Assembly: GCA_026119935.1 (NCBI GenBank)
Contig: JALRMH010000084.1
Span: forward strand, 21,274-85,273
Length of the DNA: 64,000 bases
Origin: Endothia cerciana
Lineage: Eukaryota; Ascomycota; Sordariomycetes; Diaporthales; Cryphonectriaceae
Reading direction: 5' to 3'
The stretch's first letter is position 1; every line of letters starts with the position of its first letter. Made by a program: the position numbers and the translations under genes. This document shows, in pieces, positions 1-13,657 of this stretch. Under the pieces are notes generated by a model, which was given only the letters and a program-made list of their open reading frames with translations, had not been told where the DNA came from and made no database searches.

Positions 1-111
1 CGAGTCCGCTGGCCGGGGTCGTGTTTTGACGCCTCAGAGGTACCCCGAGAGTACATGTCACGATGAGGCTCTGCAGATGGCGGGGGATGGGACCGCAATG
101 GTGACGGACCA

Positions 112-176
112 GGGAATGGGGGATGAATCACGGGAAGGGATGGGAAGGGATGGGATGGGATGGGACGGGAGGGGGG
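112..176 (+). repeat. G-rich GGGAT/GGGA array (possible G-quadruplex)
   Basis: The plus strand carries more than eight runs of three or more G separated by one to four bases, mostly GGGAT or GGGA units. This satisfies the usual four-tract G-quadruplex pattern several times over. No gene is recognised beside it. Confidence 0.6.
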
Positions 177-1915
177 AGACAAAGAACAAGACGAATCAGG
201 AGAGGCTGTACTTACGAGCATGTATCTCCTCCAGTCACTCTGAGGAACACACTTGGCTTCGGGATCCGGGGCCCTAGATGGTGACAGGCGATGGTCGCGA
301 CGTCGAGAAGGACAGGACGAGATGTTGTGAATTGAATTGTGAAGGGTTAGCCTCGGAAAGACACTGGCGATGGGGAAATCGTCTTGTCGCAGGTACCGCA
401 CGTAGCCTTGTAGCCTGCCCAGTGGTGCTGGTCGCGCTTTTGGGGGGGGGGGGGTGGTACGATGTCAGGTGGTGTGCAGTGAGTGAGGCGGGTGGGTGTT
501 TTTTTGTCGACGTCTCGACGAGGGCGACAGGTTGGTGAGGAGAGAGGTACCGCAGGGTGACCGTGGACGGGGGCGAGTGACTTCTGGGAGGCCGGAGGGG
601 GGAACTCGAGAGGGAAAGCTTCTTTTTTTTCTTCCTTCTTCTTCTTCCCTTCCCCTCTGGCGGGCGCGGCAGGGAAGGGCAAGCAGAGGCAGGGCCCCCA
701 GCCACCAGCAGGCCCCACCACCCTGCCCGCCCGCCCGAGCCCCAGACAATCATGCTTCGTATCTACATGGTACTACGTACTGGGCAGGCTGGGCCATGGC
801 TGAGGCACGCTGAGGGTCGCGAGAAGTGGGCCGGGCTTCCCGCTAGCGGCACGCTTAGCGCATGCTAGGCTTGTGGACCAAACGAACACCTCATGCCCCC
901 ATGCTCATTAGAGGTACCATAGTAATTATCCTGTGTGATCCGATCCGCCAAATACTATTTACCTCGTCCTCTCCAAGCAAGTACCATGCCCGGGAGATGA
1001 ACCCCTCGAGCTACCTACTCCATACGTACTTAGGGGCCATCCGGGTATAGCCTGCGTCCCCGTGTTCCCACACAGACCGTTACAAGTATGTGCTGCCCGC
1101 CCGCCCAGGGCTTACATCATCACTTGCAGTCAGTGTTTAAGAGGCGCCGTGGATGACGCGCCCAGTCTGATTTTTTTATCTCGGGAAGTAAGGGGCAGAG
1201 ATTGCAGCGATGTGTCCAGGACAGAAAAAGGCGGGGCGGCTGGGTCGGGACCAGTACCACCACATTGTCCCACCTGTGTGGTCTGTACTATAACAGTAGT
1301 AGGAGGAGATAGAAAATAAAAAAAATTCCCTTCCACCCCCCCCCCCCCGAGAGAGAGGTTCTCATCTGGCCGGGGGCCAGCTTCTAAAGCTCCTCTTGTT
1401 CTACGGCTGGGACGCAGGGGAAGAAGGCGAGTACTATGCAGCCCCGACAGGGCATCAGATGGGTCAGAGTATCAATCTGTATGGCGTAGTCGTGCGGGCT
1501 CATCATGTCCTGAACCGAACACTATCTACCACCAGTAGAAAGTCAGGGGACGGCTGCCTCAGCGCCTCGGTGCCTCAGTGCGCCGGCACTAGACGCGAGA
1601 GTACGCGACAGCCAGGTCACTTGGATGTGCCCGGGGTTGTACCACATCCGGCTCGTGGCCTGGCCCCCAGCATGTTTCGTTTCGGGTCCTCGAGCTTACA
1701 TAGCACACCCTGGCAGCCCTGCTCTGTCGAGGCGGAGAAACAAGCAGAGGGAGGGGGGGAGGGGTTGAGGTTGTCCACCAGCACCTCTCTATACGGATGG
1801 ATGTACGTACATACGGGGTGGGACAGGTCTACCTCCATCCAGATTTTCGGGCCGTGAGGCTGCTGCTGCTGCTGCTGCGGTAGATAGTGACGGACAGGCC
1901 GCCGTTTAGTAGTAG

Positions 1916-1970
1916 CCAGCCCAGCCCAGCCCAGCCCAGCCCAGCCCGGGTCAGCCCAGCCCAGCCGAGC
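1916..1970. repeat. CCAGC pentamer microsatellite, copy 1
   Basis: Tandem CAGCC/CCAGC pentamers are interrupted once by a CGGGT variant. The same unit recurs at 9,121-9,155, about 7.2 kb away. No coding role is seen. Confidence 0.85.
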
Positions 1971-4900
1971 CGAGCCAAGGCCTCACGGCCCTCTCAGCCC
2001 TCCTCGGTCCACGGCCCTGTCAGCTCAGCCTTGGCCCCACAGGTCGCAGGGCTGTCCGAGACGATCGTCCTCGAAGCAGATCGGGGGCTTGATTGGCCTA
2101 TAGACTCTCCTCTCAGGGGATCAGGCCATCGCATCGAGGCATTTCCGTTCCGTGCGTGGTCCGTCGAGCCTGGGAGGTGAGATGGGACGCTAGAACACGG
2201 TTGTCTCTGCATGTCGGCAGTACGCCGCACCCCATCTGTACACACACAGAGGGGTACTACGTAGGGGCATCACCTGCAAACTCTATTCTGGTCAGTGGTC
2301 TTGTCTTCCGTCACGATGACTGGATACGTCATCCGCCAGCTGGATAGCGCAGCCCTTTATTGCGGTCGATACATAGTACGTGGTGCTATATGGGTATGTG
2401 CCGGCCCCGGACCGCACCGGCCCCGGACCGCACCTGGGAAGGGAAACCCCCCCCCCCTCCCCCTTCCAGGTACTTCAGTCATGGGGCTCGATCTTATACG
2501 GATACCTCCCCACGCTGCGGGAGGGACACAGAGGGAAACCTTGGGGGAGCTCGTGCACGGGCCCACCCACCCCAAGCTACCCACGATGGCAGGACTGAGC
2601 CAGGTCCCTCCCATCCCGCTACCTACAGCGCTATGGCTAGGTGGCTCTGCAGGTACTGTAGGTATCTCTAGGGTATGGAGTACACCGGAGGACGTTCGAG
2701 TACCTGCCGCGGTACCTGGCCGTAGGTACTGTCTATACATTGTACTCCAGGCCCGGTAGGGCTCAACCTCCTCCACCACCACCCACCTGGGCACCCTCCA
2801 TGTCAGTCACTTTCCCGGCTCCGCAGCGGATCTCGAGATCGTGCAGGTACTATGTAGGAGCAGACGACCACGACACGACGCAGCGGACGACAGATCTTGT
2901 CGCCGTTCGGGTCGTTCATTCCACCTGTCAGCACCTTGTATTCTCTACGCCGCCACCTGGATGGAGCCTGACCATGATCCGCCTCAGAAGCCCCTTCGGC
3001 TCCCGCCCGTGAGGCTGGACCTCGGCAGTCGTCACCGCCTAGACGCGTGGGGTCTCGACGAGGACTTCAAGATGGGACCCATCAGACCCGGTGCGGGAGA
3101 ACACCGCATTTCCTGACCCGGTGTTAGTAGCCTGCAGACACTCGCAAGTCCTGATCTCGCCGCCCCCGGGCACACGTCGTTCCTGTAGGCTGCCCAGCCT
3201 CGCTTGCGTTTGGACCGCTTAGCTAACAAGCGCAGCCTGTTCACGCCCCTAGGCTCGCTATCGACCCACGCTGGGCTCCCACTGGTCATCAAGGCCATCT
3301 CAAAGCCGTCCAGATGTCTGTCTGCAAGTCTGCCGCGCTTCCCTTCGCCCTGTCCCACCTGCTACTTCAGATTACGCAACCTGCGGTGACGGCATCGACA
3401 CAGTAAGAGGCTCTATACGTGCCTCGGGGCTCTGCTAACGGGTCCTAGTCTCTTAACTCTGCAGCCAGCCCCTCTTGTCCCGTCGCCTAGGATGTACGAC
3501 GGTCAGCACCAGCCAGTTCAAGGGAAGGGAAAGCCTCTCGTTCGGTTCATGTACGGCAAGCATACCTAGCGATTGCGCGTACCAACACATTGTCACGCAG
3601 CGCGCTTTCTACCCGCTGCACGCTCGGAGTGCCTGGATCCTACGGAACGGCACCGTCCCCCATCCCGAACAGTCCAGCCTCGACTAACGTCGTTGGGGTC
3701 AGATATCGCTATCGTCGCGATGGCCTCTCTCTGACTTCTGGGTTGGTGCCCTTTCGGAGCGCCCTTTGTCTACCTACGTAGCATGTGCCTGCATGCCTCT
3801 GGCCTCTGTCAGGTGGCGGGTTTGAGCGACCGGTCTTGATCCGTGCTCTCAGTCAGTGTTCCGGACTCGTGTTCCTGGCTGGAGCATCAACAGAGGTTGC
3901 TGCTGCGGTGCTGTCGCGCCAGGTCGACCGGTCCTAAGCCTTGGAAACACCACCACAGACGGAGGTGAACCTCGTGCCTATATAAGTGTCCTCACACTGA
4001 GAAGCAATGCACCGTTATCGACCGGACCCCCCCCCCCCTCTTCTTTCCCGGGCCTCGCCTTCTTTGAACCGCTTCATATCCTTGGAGATAGGCATGATTC
4101 TGCATTTCCTGAACCATGCTGACCAGCTCGACAACAATTTCTCATCCCATCTAATCCGCTGTTCGTCTATCATAACTTGCAGTAGCCACAAAAAGGGGGC
4201 ATGGCCGGCATGAGAAGCACCAAACGAGCTGCATGAAGTCTCAAAAACTTTGGTCGGACCGAGAAACGCGAACTTGGGTTGCTATTGTTAGGTGATGGGG
4301 CCCAGTCTCAGGTCCGTGAAGACTGACGATTCAACATGCGCGGCGCAAACCTCAAACGTGCTCGTCTCGATGACCAGACCGAAACGTGAGGCTCGGACGA
4401 AACATCATATCGAAACTGGCTCCATAAGTCCCCAATCCGACCAGGTCCATCTGCATTTGACCCTTCTGGCAGCTCCCTCATGCACATACTCTTGTCGTCT
4501 CTTCCTCTGCCCTACTGGCAAGGAGGTGGTCAGTGGGACCTCCCACGTACTACTTTGTATGCGCGCATGAAGGGATGAAGGGACGAAACATCGATACTGT
4601 CGATGTTGGCATTCGATGTCAGCTTCAGCGACACCGCTATCCTTTCAGGTAATATTCCACTCATCTCCAGTACGGGCGCGTGCAACGCTGCGACAAGTTT
4701 GCCCTCACGGCACTGGAATGCCGAGCCTGGACCTGCTACGCAGTCACACAAAGGATGTGGTTAGTCTTGACTTACCAGTCGTCGGCGATTCTACAATCTC
4801 TACCCCAAATCACTCGCACTCGCGTATCGTGCCAGAAGCCGGTTCTGTGTGATTCGGTTTAAGAGACGTCACCCTCGATGGGTGGCTTGCGAATTGATGA

Positions 4901-5762
4901 TTTTGACGTCAGCCACAATCGTCCCGACTTTCAGCCGTTTCCACCAATACTCGGACGACGAGAACGAAGGATCGTCAAGCATTGCCTTCATCTCAAAGCT
5001 CGTTCTTCCGCAGCAACCCTGGGACTGAAACCGAACCTGTTGCAGCCTACCACTCTTCTTGACGGGCGGTGTTTGAGGACCCGCTGCCCCCGCCCCCCGG
5101 GCGCCAAGCTGCCTCCTACGTCCCGCTCCTTGTTCTATCCTAATACTTGCTGCCGTCCGGCATACTCTGCATACCTAAACCGCGGCGACACCATGATTAT
5201 GATTCGAGCGGAGGGCGTATACAGCGTCGTGTGTGGAGTACTCCGTGTGCATTGTACCCATGGCGTCGAAACAGCCACAGATGCGAGAACCTTGTCTCTG
5301 GGTCTCAACAAGGATGCCCCAGGCCGAGCGTGCCAGGGACTGGACCCCGGGGGTGAGATAACCTTATCCGTGGTATAATCCGTACTTCGTATCGTCGGCG
5401 GACCACCCTGGCATCATTCCCACGCGACGCACATAGGCCGTTGCTGTCTGTGATGTTTCCCGGACAAGCATCCTCCTCGTCCCAAAGTACGCTTGCCTCG
5501 CGCATAGCCGTTGCATGCTGACGTCTCCGTCCGCGTCGAAGTTCAAAACATCCCACACATAACAAGCCAGACCAAAAGGTTGAGCTGCGTGCCCGTCAGT
5601 GGTTCTAATGGAGTCGCGATTTCGACCTTCGACCTGAGCTTCCAGCTCGGCTCCAGGCCCCAGAAGACAGGCTTCTCACAATATATGGGTCCGTAGCCGC
5701 CGCAAACAACATCTGCTTCGTCTTTCTGTACGGGACCTCAGGCAGCGGTCTCCAGAACCGAA

Positions 5763-6100
5763 TTCGAACTCGCCTACTCTAGCCTATGCCGTGCCAATCC
5801 AGCGAAGGCATGGCTTGAACGGAACCACAGGCCGCGTTGTTATTTCGCTTCGACAAACACGGACGTCTACCATGCGTCCTCCTATGAGCGACTGTTGAGA
5901 CTCTCGGAGACCACAATTTCGCGAACACCAGGCCCGGCCCTATTGTCGATAGTGTTTGGCCGACGTCTGTGGGTCGACCAAGTGCAAATCAACTCGAACG
6001 AGGCATTGCCTGCGAGGAATCCTTGTTTCTATGGGGATTAATCTGGTATCCAGTGGCTAGGGTTGCAGCCTGTCTGATACAGCCACTCGACAGTGCTCGA
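5763..6100 (+). pseudogene. probable decayed HET-domain (heterokaryon incompatibility) gene fragment
   Basis: A frame from 5,763 reads through a segment with LWVDQVQINSNE at about 5,967-6,002. This resembles the HET-domain core, usually written LWVDaiCINQ, in which the CINQ part is here changed. The frame then meets a stop. In another forward frame the segment FLWGLIWYPVARVAACL (about 6,026-6,076) looks like the next HET block, in which M-G-x-IY is followed by A-x-x-V and WLG. The two parts need a frameshift to join and a stop follows soon after. HET proteins trigger nonself-recognition cell death in filamentous fungi and commonly decay in accessory regions. The call rests on these two motifs only, and no downstream part was recognised. 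Confidence 0.4.
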
Positions 6101-9100
6101 CCGTAGAAGGATCTTTCGGTTTGGCAAAGTGTAGACGGATATCTTGCTCGCCGTCGCTACAGTCTTGGCAGCAGCACCTTACCACAGTACCTAGCGATTC
6201 TCGAGATGGGATGCCAAGTGGGATGGTGCGATGCTTGACGGTCGACCAGGGAAGCCTCGCGATATTCACGCAAAGCATTAAGCTCGAGGGGGTTAGGCCC
6301 ATAGAGACGGTCGCGGCTTCGTCTCAGAATCGCCAGCAGGACCGTCTACTTGGACTAAACTTCAGGACTCAGCGGCTGAGTAGCGAACGCCACGGTCAGC
6401 CCCCAAGGTGACACGCGCCTGGCAGCGGGGCTGGCCCGTTAGCCTTGACTATCGGCGGCAAAGGCTTCGGCCACACTGGCAAACGACAACACAGTTTCAA
6501 GAAATCGACCGGATGGTGAACCCAATTACACGTGCCCCTTGTCACATCAACTCCCTCGCTCGGCCGTCCTCCTCCCAAGGTCTTCAAAACAAACACACAG
6601 ATGACAGCCAAGTATGTCATGGCCGGGCAAGGCAATCCCAGCTTTACGTCTCTGCTACGGGACCCGAAGATTTCACCAAGGCTGGAGAAGTTTCTGCCAA
6701 AGTCCTTAGGTTATGCTGTTCCGCTCAAGACGATGCGTAGACGGGTAGTCCTAATTTTGGCTACGGAGCTGACTCGACGACTGTGTGGCTCGACCGCCCC
6801 TATCATACCACCGACGAAACCAACATATTGCTGGTGAGATGTCAAACAGCTCGAAACTTGACCTTGGGGGAAGGCTGTCTTGATTGGATCCATAAATTTG
6901 CAGAAGTCGAGACGAGACAGATGTCGATCATGGGATTGGATAGTACACATAGTACAGGGCTGGTCTCGCTGCCGAAGTTTCTAATTACTGGACGTTCGAT
7001 CAACACTTATACTATTTCCGTCCCATTTCATGATATGCATCCAAGGTCCGGGGTGAGGTTTGATCTGGGCAAACAAGGCGAGAGGTTCCAACCGGCTGAC
7101 TGGGGACAAGCCAGAAGAGGAATACGTGGAAGCCCTACTAAGCGCCGCGACGACATGACGGAAGAGGGGTTGGAGAGGGACGTTGGCAGGGACAGATCTC
7201 AAATACGAAGTAATCTTGCAGATGTGTCCCGCGTGGAACCAAGCGGCAGAGGACACCTGAAGGTTGACATGCATTAGCGAGTTGTGGAGATGGCGTATGG
7301 TTGGAAAGCTTGTACCCGGCTGCTCGCGGAGGGTCTCAATTCCTGTCTTTCCCTCTTCTGAATGTGCTTTCTTCGATCTCACGGGTCACTCTGAGCCATC
7401 GGTGGATTCTGTATCTGGACAACACTACAGGATCCACTGACGAGTACGGTAAAGGCTGACGCATCTGTGAGGTTGTGGTCACTCCGTACCGTCTAGCGAG
7501 TTTCAAGGGACTACATGCCTTGGCCGGTCTGCGGAGAGGGGTCCACACTGCTCGTGACAGCCACATGCCAAGATTCTTTGGGTCGCTTTCATGCAGGGTG
7601 CGCAGTAGAAACGACTATCGAGTTGCATCCTTGTACAATGGGAGCCGTAGCTCATGCCGAAGGCCTTTTTTTTTATTTTTATTTATTACTTCGAGCCAGA
7701 TGCCATGCTCTGCTGCGCCGAAGAGTCTCGTCCGCGCCACCAAGAGGTCAACTCAGAATGAGACTGTCGGGACACCAAGTCAGTCTGACTACTACACGGC
7801 TTGAAGCCAAAGTTTGACCGCCACGACCGGATATGCGGGCCCAAAGTCCACGGGAAAATGAATCGAATAGTGACGACTGCGGCCGGTGTGCAAGGCGCCC
7901 CGTGAAGTCACGACGGCCCGGTATGAGGACCACGTCGCGTGTTGAGGAGGAGGAGGAGGAGGAGGAGGGCCTTGGCCAGGGGCGCAGGCAGCGACAAGCC
8001 ATTGATCCAGACTCTGGGGAAAGCCGAGGACGTAAGGAAAATTCCCTGCCATGCCATCCAGTACGAGAACGCATCACGAGCAGGCCGGCGCGTCTGTCGG
8101 TCAGCGGCAGACTTACCTCTCTGGCCAAGAAGACGCTGACGACGGCAAGGACAACAACAGAGGCTGGGCTCTTGATTCAACTGGGGGTTGGTGTCAAACC
8201 AAACGGGCGAACCCACTCACTAGGGGTTAAGACAAGCCTTTCGCTATAGTAAACGCTAAACCTTATCGTCAGGGTGCCACGGCTTGTCGTCCAATCAAGG
8301 GGCTGCAGCAGGTCATGTACGAGCGCGGCTCTGTAACGATCTGAAGCAGACGCCGGCCACAGGACCCTGGTCTTTCTCTTAACGTCAAACATGACAGAAG
8401 TCTGAACACGCCGAGGCTCACCCCCAAGAACCCTCCGCCCAGCCGCATACTGCTAGAGCCAATATATCCCGTTCCTGTGGAGCCGCCCTGCAGCAGTGGA
8501 TCGCGATGTTTGTTGACCGCCCGTCAGCAACGTCAGCAACATCAGCAAAGGAGGCCCGTTTGGCCAACTGTTTGGAACATCTCCTGGAAAGGACAGATGT
8601 CGACGGAGGCCGAGAGACTGGGCGACCTACCTCATGACCAACTGTTTCTAGGCATCTGCTGCGCTCAAATCGCTCTATCACTTGTCTTTCCCGGCAATAC
8701 AGGCTACGCATCCGTGACGAAGGGGTTGAGTCGTTTTGCTCCATCCCCGGTTGGTCAGGCATGCCATCGCAAATCCTTCCCAACGATGTCAACTCTCAGG
8801 GGGGCCCCTATCTTTCCCTCCAAACAACAACATCTAGGTTTTACAACAAGCGTGGAATCGGCTTCTCGGCTGCGGAGTCCAAAGACGTAACTATGTCAAA
8901 CGGAACAAAATCGATCGATGTAACGCGAATACCAGAAATCCGGACCCTGGACAGGGCCAGTGTCCCAGATCCGTTCTGTTTACCGCCTCGCTTCCCCCTT
9001 CTTGCATTTCGGATGTTCCGTCGCTTCTCATCCGCTCCTCATGAGAAACCCCTTCTTTTGATAGGATGCCTGGGGGGCGATGCGTCTATGTACGCCAGGA

Positions 9101-10245
9101 CGCGCATGTAGCTTGTAGCGCCAGCCCAGCCCAGCCCAGCCCAGCCCAGCCCAGCGTCTAAGCTGCGTCCATGGACGAGCCAAGCGGCCTCTCGAGCAGC
9201 GTTCTACACCCCTCTGCGGCTCCCATTGCGGGAGCGACCAGGGAGTTGAACGCCGTACCCCACGTCTCAGGTACTTCCCAGCACAGCGATCAGTGCCCCG
9301 TCATCCTTGACTCGGGTCGTCATGGGTCTATGGGATAGGCCGGGATGCTCATGTCTGGATGAGACTCCAACTGTGCGGCTCTTACCTGATGCGTGGGGAG
9401 CCACAACATGGGCAAGGCAGCACCAGGCCGGGAACGGGTTGGGTGGATCTGAACAGTATTATGCTCCTCGTTCCAGCCCTGCCACAGGTTCCCTCTCAAC
9501 CTAGTCACCCGCACACCCTTTCTGGGGCCCAGGGTCCCCAGGAACGGTCTGTAACGAGGCTAGAGCCTACCTGGTCCATCTTCACCCCTGCCCTCCCCCC
9601 ACATACTCGAGGTGTCCGTGTCTGCCGATATCATATAGTCCTGGGTCCTGGGCATGACCCCGGGCATCAATAGGGCGGCGCGGTCGAGTGACTTATTATC
9701 ACTGCCCATTCCCTCTCGAAGATCGTTTGATTTTTGTTTACTTCTCCTCTTCATCATCACGGTTGATCCTGATATTACATACGACCTCCATCACAACGCT
9801 GTTGCGTGTGTGTTCCCTTCTTTAATTGCTAGTCCTTGCTGCAGCTAAACTCATACGCTCATTTGTCTCGGAGGAGACCAACTGGATTGGCTGCCCTTCC
9901 ACTCCTTAGGAAATACGCACACTTTTAGTCAACGGTATAATCCGGTTCATTATACTCGCGCGTCGTATACGACTTCGATTCTTGTTCCCCGGGCTCATCG
10001 TCGCGAGACCCTAAACGACCTTTTCAGCACACGCCCGAACGGCATTAAAACGTTGTCCTGGGAAGTCGGTCTGAGGCGAACACCTCTTCTACGAGAACAG
10101 ACACCCTCACTCGCGGTTTAGCAGCTCCCCCCCCCCCCCCTTTTTCGATTCAGAAAGCAGACTGGTCTGCCCACCTTCTCCCCACGAGATATTATTACCA
10201 TTCGGATCTACTCCGATTCTTGGACACATCACCCCGGCGAAAAAA
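6101..10245. other. spacer without a confident gene
   Basis: Many short frames occur on both strands, but none has a domain I recognise. A perfect minus-strand donor-like AGGTAAGT lies near 8,115-8,122, next to a hydrophobic frame (VVVLAVVSVFLA). No start codon in frame or matching downstream exon could be found, so it is not called. The stretch includes a GGA run (about 7,947-7,968), a second CCAGC array (9,121-9,155) and a CT-rich leader before the gene at 10,246. Confidence 0.5.
9121..9156. repeat. CCAGC pentamer microsatellite, copy 2
   Basis: About seven perfect tandem CCAGC units. It has the same unit and orientation as the array at 1,916-1,970, consistent with a repeat class common in this genome's spacers. 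Confidence 0.85.
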
Positions 10246-11424
10246 ATGTCGCCCACAATGCCCATGACCATGTCCCCGGCCATGTATACGCCTACGACCG
10301 ACGTCATGGAGCGCCACGAGTACGGCATCACCAAGCACCACCGTAAGACCTCGTCTACTGGCGGAGGCAGGGCTTGGAGTGAGGATGAGGTACGTGGCTA
10401 TGCGGTTGCGTGGAGGCCCAGACCGTTCCGGTCACCATACCATGCCGCACTTTCAGTACTGTGTTGGCATCTACGTGGACTGGGCCGTGTTTGACTAGAG
10501 AGGATTCCGTACTAACAGGCTTGGACCCTATAGGAGGTATACCTACTCCAGACACGCCTACAGAAAATGCCATACAAGCACATCGCCGCCCACCTGAAGA
10601 AGACGGAGCTGGCGTGCCGCCTGCACTACCATCAGCTCAGCCACGGCAGCAACCGTCGTAAGAGGACGACGTCCATGTCTTCCAGCTCCTCGTCCAACGG
10701 ACACTCTCCCCTCATGCACGCCACCATCCCGAGTCCCATCCACGAGTCTCCCAGTCGCAGTGTCTCCCCCCCGGTATCCCTCGGCAGCTACGCCTCTGGT
10801 GGTGCCGTTCAACTCCCCAGCATTATGAACCATGGTCTCGGGTCTCACAGCTCGCCCCGCCTGCCCGCCATCCTGCCGAAGCCCGCAAACATGACGCTGG
10901 CCATCGGCGGGTCCCGCTACAGCTCGTTGCAGGAGCACGCCCAGCACAGTGCTCCCCTCCTGCCCTCGGCCAGCTTCTCCGCTGCTGCCCACACCCAGAC
11001 GTCCCCGGCCGCACACCGCGGTGCCAACGTGGCCGCCCTCCGTCTGGACTGCTCCACTCTGCCGACACCGTCGTCCGCCGGGTCCCAGCCCATCGACATG
11101 GGCCGCCTGCGTGCTGCGTACAGCAACCACCGTTCCAATTTCTGGTCGACGGTCGCAGCAGAGTACGGCAGCGGCGTCCACCCTTCGGTGCTTGAGCAGG
11201 CGTGGAGGTCGGGCAACGCCGGCGCGGCCGCCGGTGGTAACGGCAGTAGCTACGCCGCGCCCATCACGCCCATCGGCAGCCCTGATGAGCGGGACTGCTA
11301 TCACAGGCAGAACAAGACGCGGATCTCTGCCATCCTGGGCATCGACGCAAGCCCGCGAGGCCCCAAGGAGAGGGAGCTCGTGAGGAGGATGGAGGAACGG
11401 GTGATGGTTGGTGTCGGTGCCTAG
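10246..11424 (+). CDS. Myb/SANT-like DNA-binding regulator (2 exons)
   Basis: The model is join(10246..10389, 10534..11424), 344 aa. The intron has donor GTACGT, an exact ACTAAC branch site at 10,511-10,516 and acceptor CTATAG. It splits a Myb-like helix-turn-helix domain at residues 41-80: GRAWSEDE in exon 1 joins EVYLLQTRLQKMPYKHIAAH in exon 2, then ELACRLHYHQL. The middle is Ser/Pro-rich and disordered. A second conserved patch, FWSTVAAEYGSGVHPSVLEQ, lies near residue 230 and is a motif I associate with fungal Myb-like proteins of this kind. The C-terminus is charged. The role is inferred to be a nuclear sequence-specific regulator with unknown targets. The start is the first ATG of the frame after the CT-rich leader. 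A long opposite-strand frame (10,558-11,622) is a codon-bias shadow. Confidence 0.88.
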
Positions 11425-13576
11425 GCGTCTCACCTGCGCCGGAGAAGGAACAAATACCTGTCGAATATGGGTCCTTGCTCCAGCAACAACAATCTTGTTG
11501 CCCTCAGGCGTTAGAGCTCTGGGCCTACCGACTACAACCATTTCCTTTGTCCCAAAAACGTTCTCCTTTGTCGAAATACCATGACGCTGGGCGCGACCGG
11601 TCACAGTTGTGTCCATTGACACATCATCATCATCATCACCTACCTACTGAAACCACCTACTACCCCCTCTCGGTCAATCATAATCAATCCATCAATCAAT
11701 ACCAACAACGACGTCCGACCCTCAGACACAACACACGACGCTAGACATGTGGTGCGATACTTCACTTCTCAATGCGTGGACTCTTGAGAGACGGGTGGCT
11801 TGGTGCAACACGTGAAGAGGAACTTGCAAGGCAGGGGTGGGAGGGGGTTTTCCTGCCCGTGTGGGGGAGCGGCTTGTGCTTGATACATGGCACTGCACGG
11901 GCATGCAGTCATGAGGCACCTCGAGGACGAGGGTAGATGACTGGAAGAGACGACGATGACGAAGCGGAAGGGCGTGTGGAATTGCGAACGGCCGGCATTG
12001 ATAGCTCATCAAAAGAGGAACGTGCCAGGTCGGGTTTGGATAGCTTTGTTTCGGACAGCGAGACGGGTCGGGTCGGGTCAAGGGAGCAATATCATCGATC
12101 TTCAAGTTCACATTCCTCCCAGTGTCTGCCACCTTGTGTGCTATGAAGTAGTGTCCTGCCATCACTGTTACTCCGCAGCAGTGCTTCCACATTTGGCGAC
12201 TTGGCGAGACCACCCACGCGTGCCCGTCACAGTCCCGAGTGCGCCTCGTGTGCATCATGCATCTCGCCTACGGTGACGCGGCGTGGGGTGACGATTTCGC
12301 GTGGTCGGCGTAACATGTTGTATCCTGTCCAGGTGGTACGCCTTATGTACTTACTTGCTGTACTTGGCAGAGGGAGTCTCTGAAGCTGGCCTGAGCAAAG
12401 CCAAGAGGACACTGTCTCGGTCTCGAAAGACCCAGGCAGCCAGGGCGAGTGACGCTTCGCCATGAAGGCGCTAGACGAGGCCATTCTGGTATGCACCCAA
12501 AGCGGTAACCCGGTGCTCCACCCCTCCCTCACATATCACATTCTCAATTGGAGTTTTCCTGGATAAAAACGGCACACCTTGTCATCGTGCGACGGCGTGC
12601 CTGGCTACTTTCATATCGTACTGCCCCATGCGCGCCAACGAATGGTTCTGCCTACACACGCGTTGGGTTTCTAGGCACGCTGAGGCAGACCCGAGGAGGA
12701 GAAGGGTGAGGAAGGGTAAATAAATTGTCACCGTACCGAGGACTACTCAGTGCTATGATACCGCCCCCCCCCCCCCCCGCGCCAAATACGCACTCTATAA
12801 CGCGGGGCAAGTATGTGTACGCAGTACGGAATACTGCATCGGTATTAGCCTCGTCTCCCTGTGGCAGCCGGATTGGCAACAGGAGGATAATAGATTCCAA
12901 TGCTGACGAGGTGATTGATCCAGGCGACGATGCACAGGAGCGGATACTTCCCCCGGATCACGGGTTTCGGAGAGGCACATCCGTGCCGTGCTTCTCAGGC
13001 CCCGCCCATGATCAGACTATACTACTTGCTATGCATATACTAACTAGTAGTGCGGAGTATCGTGTGCCCTCCCACGGGCGACCACGTCCGCCAGGGAGGC
13101 TGCAGTACGGCGCAGAGTGCAGTGTATCAGGCGCCGTCAAGGGCCTCACGCCTCAGGTCGGTCAGGATGTCAGCTCTCGCCGAGGGGTCTAGTGAGGTCG
13201 GTTTCCCGTCCGTCCCTGTTTTCACTACCAACTAGAGCGGGCACGGCGTCTGCTGATCCACCCGCTTGCTCGTCGCCCGTTTGTGGGTATTCAAGCCTGT
13301 GCTGCGCTGCCGGCTCACAGCAGTATTGCCTGACAAATGAACTACTGAGTAGGCTCCCTGGTGTACTTCGGCGGTTCGCGCCTTTCCTTGTGGCTCTACT
13401 AGCACAGAACCGGCCGCTATCCTGTCTCCTCATCACCCAAAGTGTTGCATTGCTCCCCACATCTGATCCTCCGGTGGAGATCATGTCATGAGCAGGACCT
13501 CTGCGCACTCACAGCGTGTAGCGATACTACACTAGTATCTGCTCCCAATACCGGCTGTCCCCTCCCCGCACTGGTC

Positions 13577-13657
<81 letters not shown>

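Larger units (their letters stand above)
1..5700. other. gene-poor spacer, no confident gene
   Basis: No ORF here shows a recognisable domain or a convincing spliced gene. The longest frames (about 150 codons at 1,396-1,857 and 2,295-2,794, and 166 codons at 4,878-5,378) are matched by equally long frames on the other strand, as expected of GC-rich noncoding DNA. Visible structure includes a G-rich array at 112-176, poly-G at about 440-451, poly-C at about 1,336-1,348, a CTG run at 1,861-1,877, a CCAGC pentamer array at 1,916-1,970, a 16-bp unit repeated twice near 2,400-2,432, and many GTAC/GGTACC-type palindromes at 2,640-2,760. Confidence 0.6.

Noticed and set aside
7830..8250. Possible spliced small membrane protein on the minus strand near the AGGTAAGT at 8,115-8,122
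   Set aside because: The hydrophobic frame VVVLAVVSVFLA has a stop just upstream and no ATG. The downstream Leu run comes from the GGA microsatellite.
10558..11622. 354-codon minus-strand ORF opposite the Myb-like gene
   Set aside because: It mirrors the plus-strand exon (third-position GC bias leaves the complementary frame open). It has no domain, while the plus strand has a spliced Myb fold.
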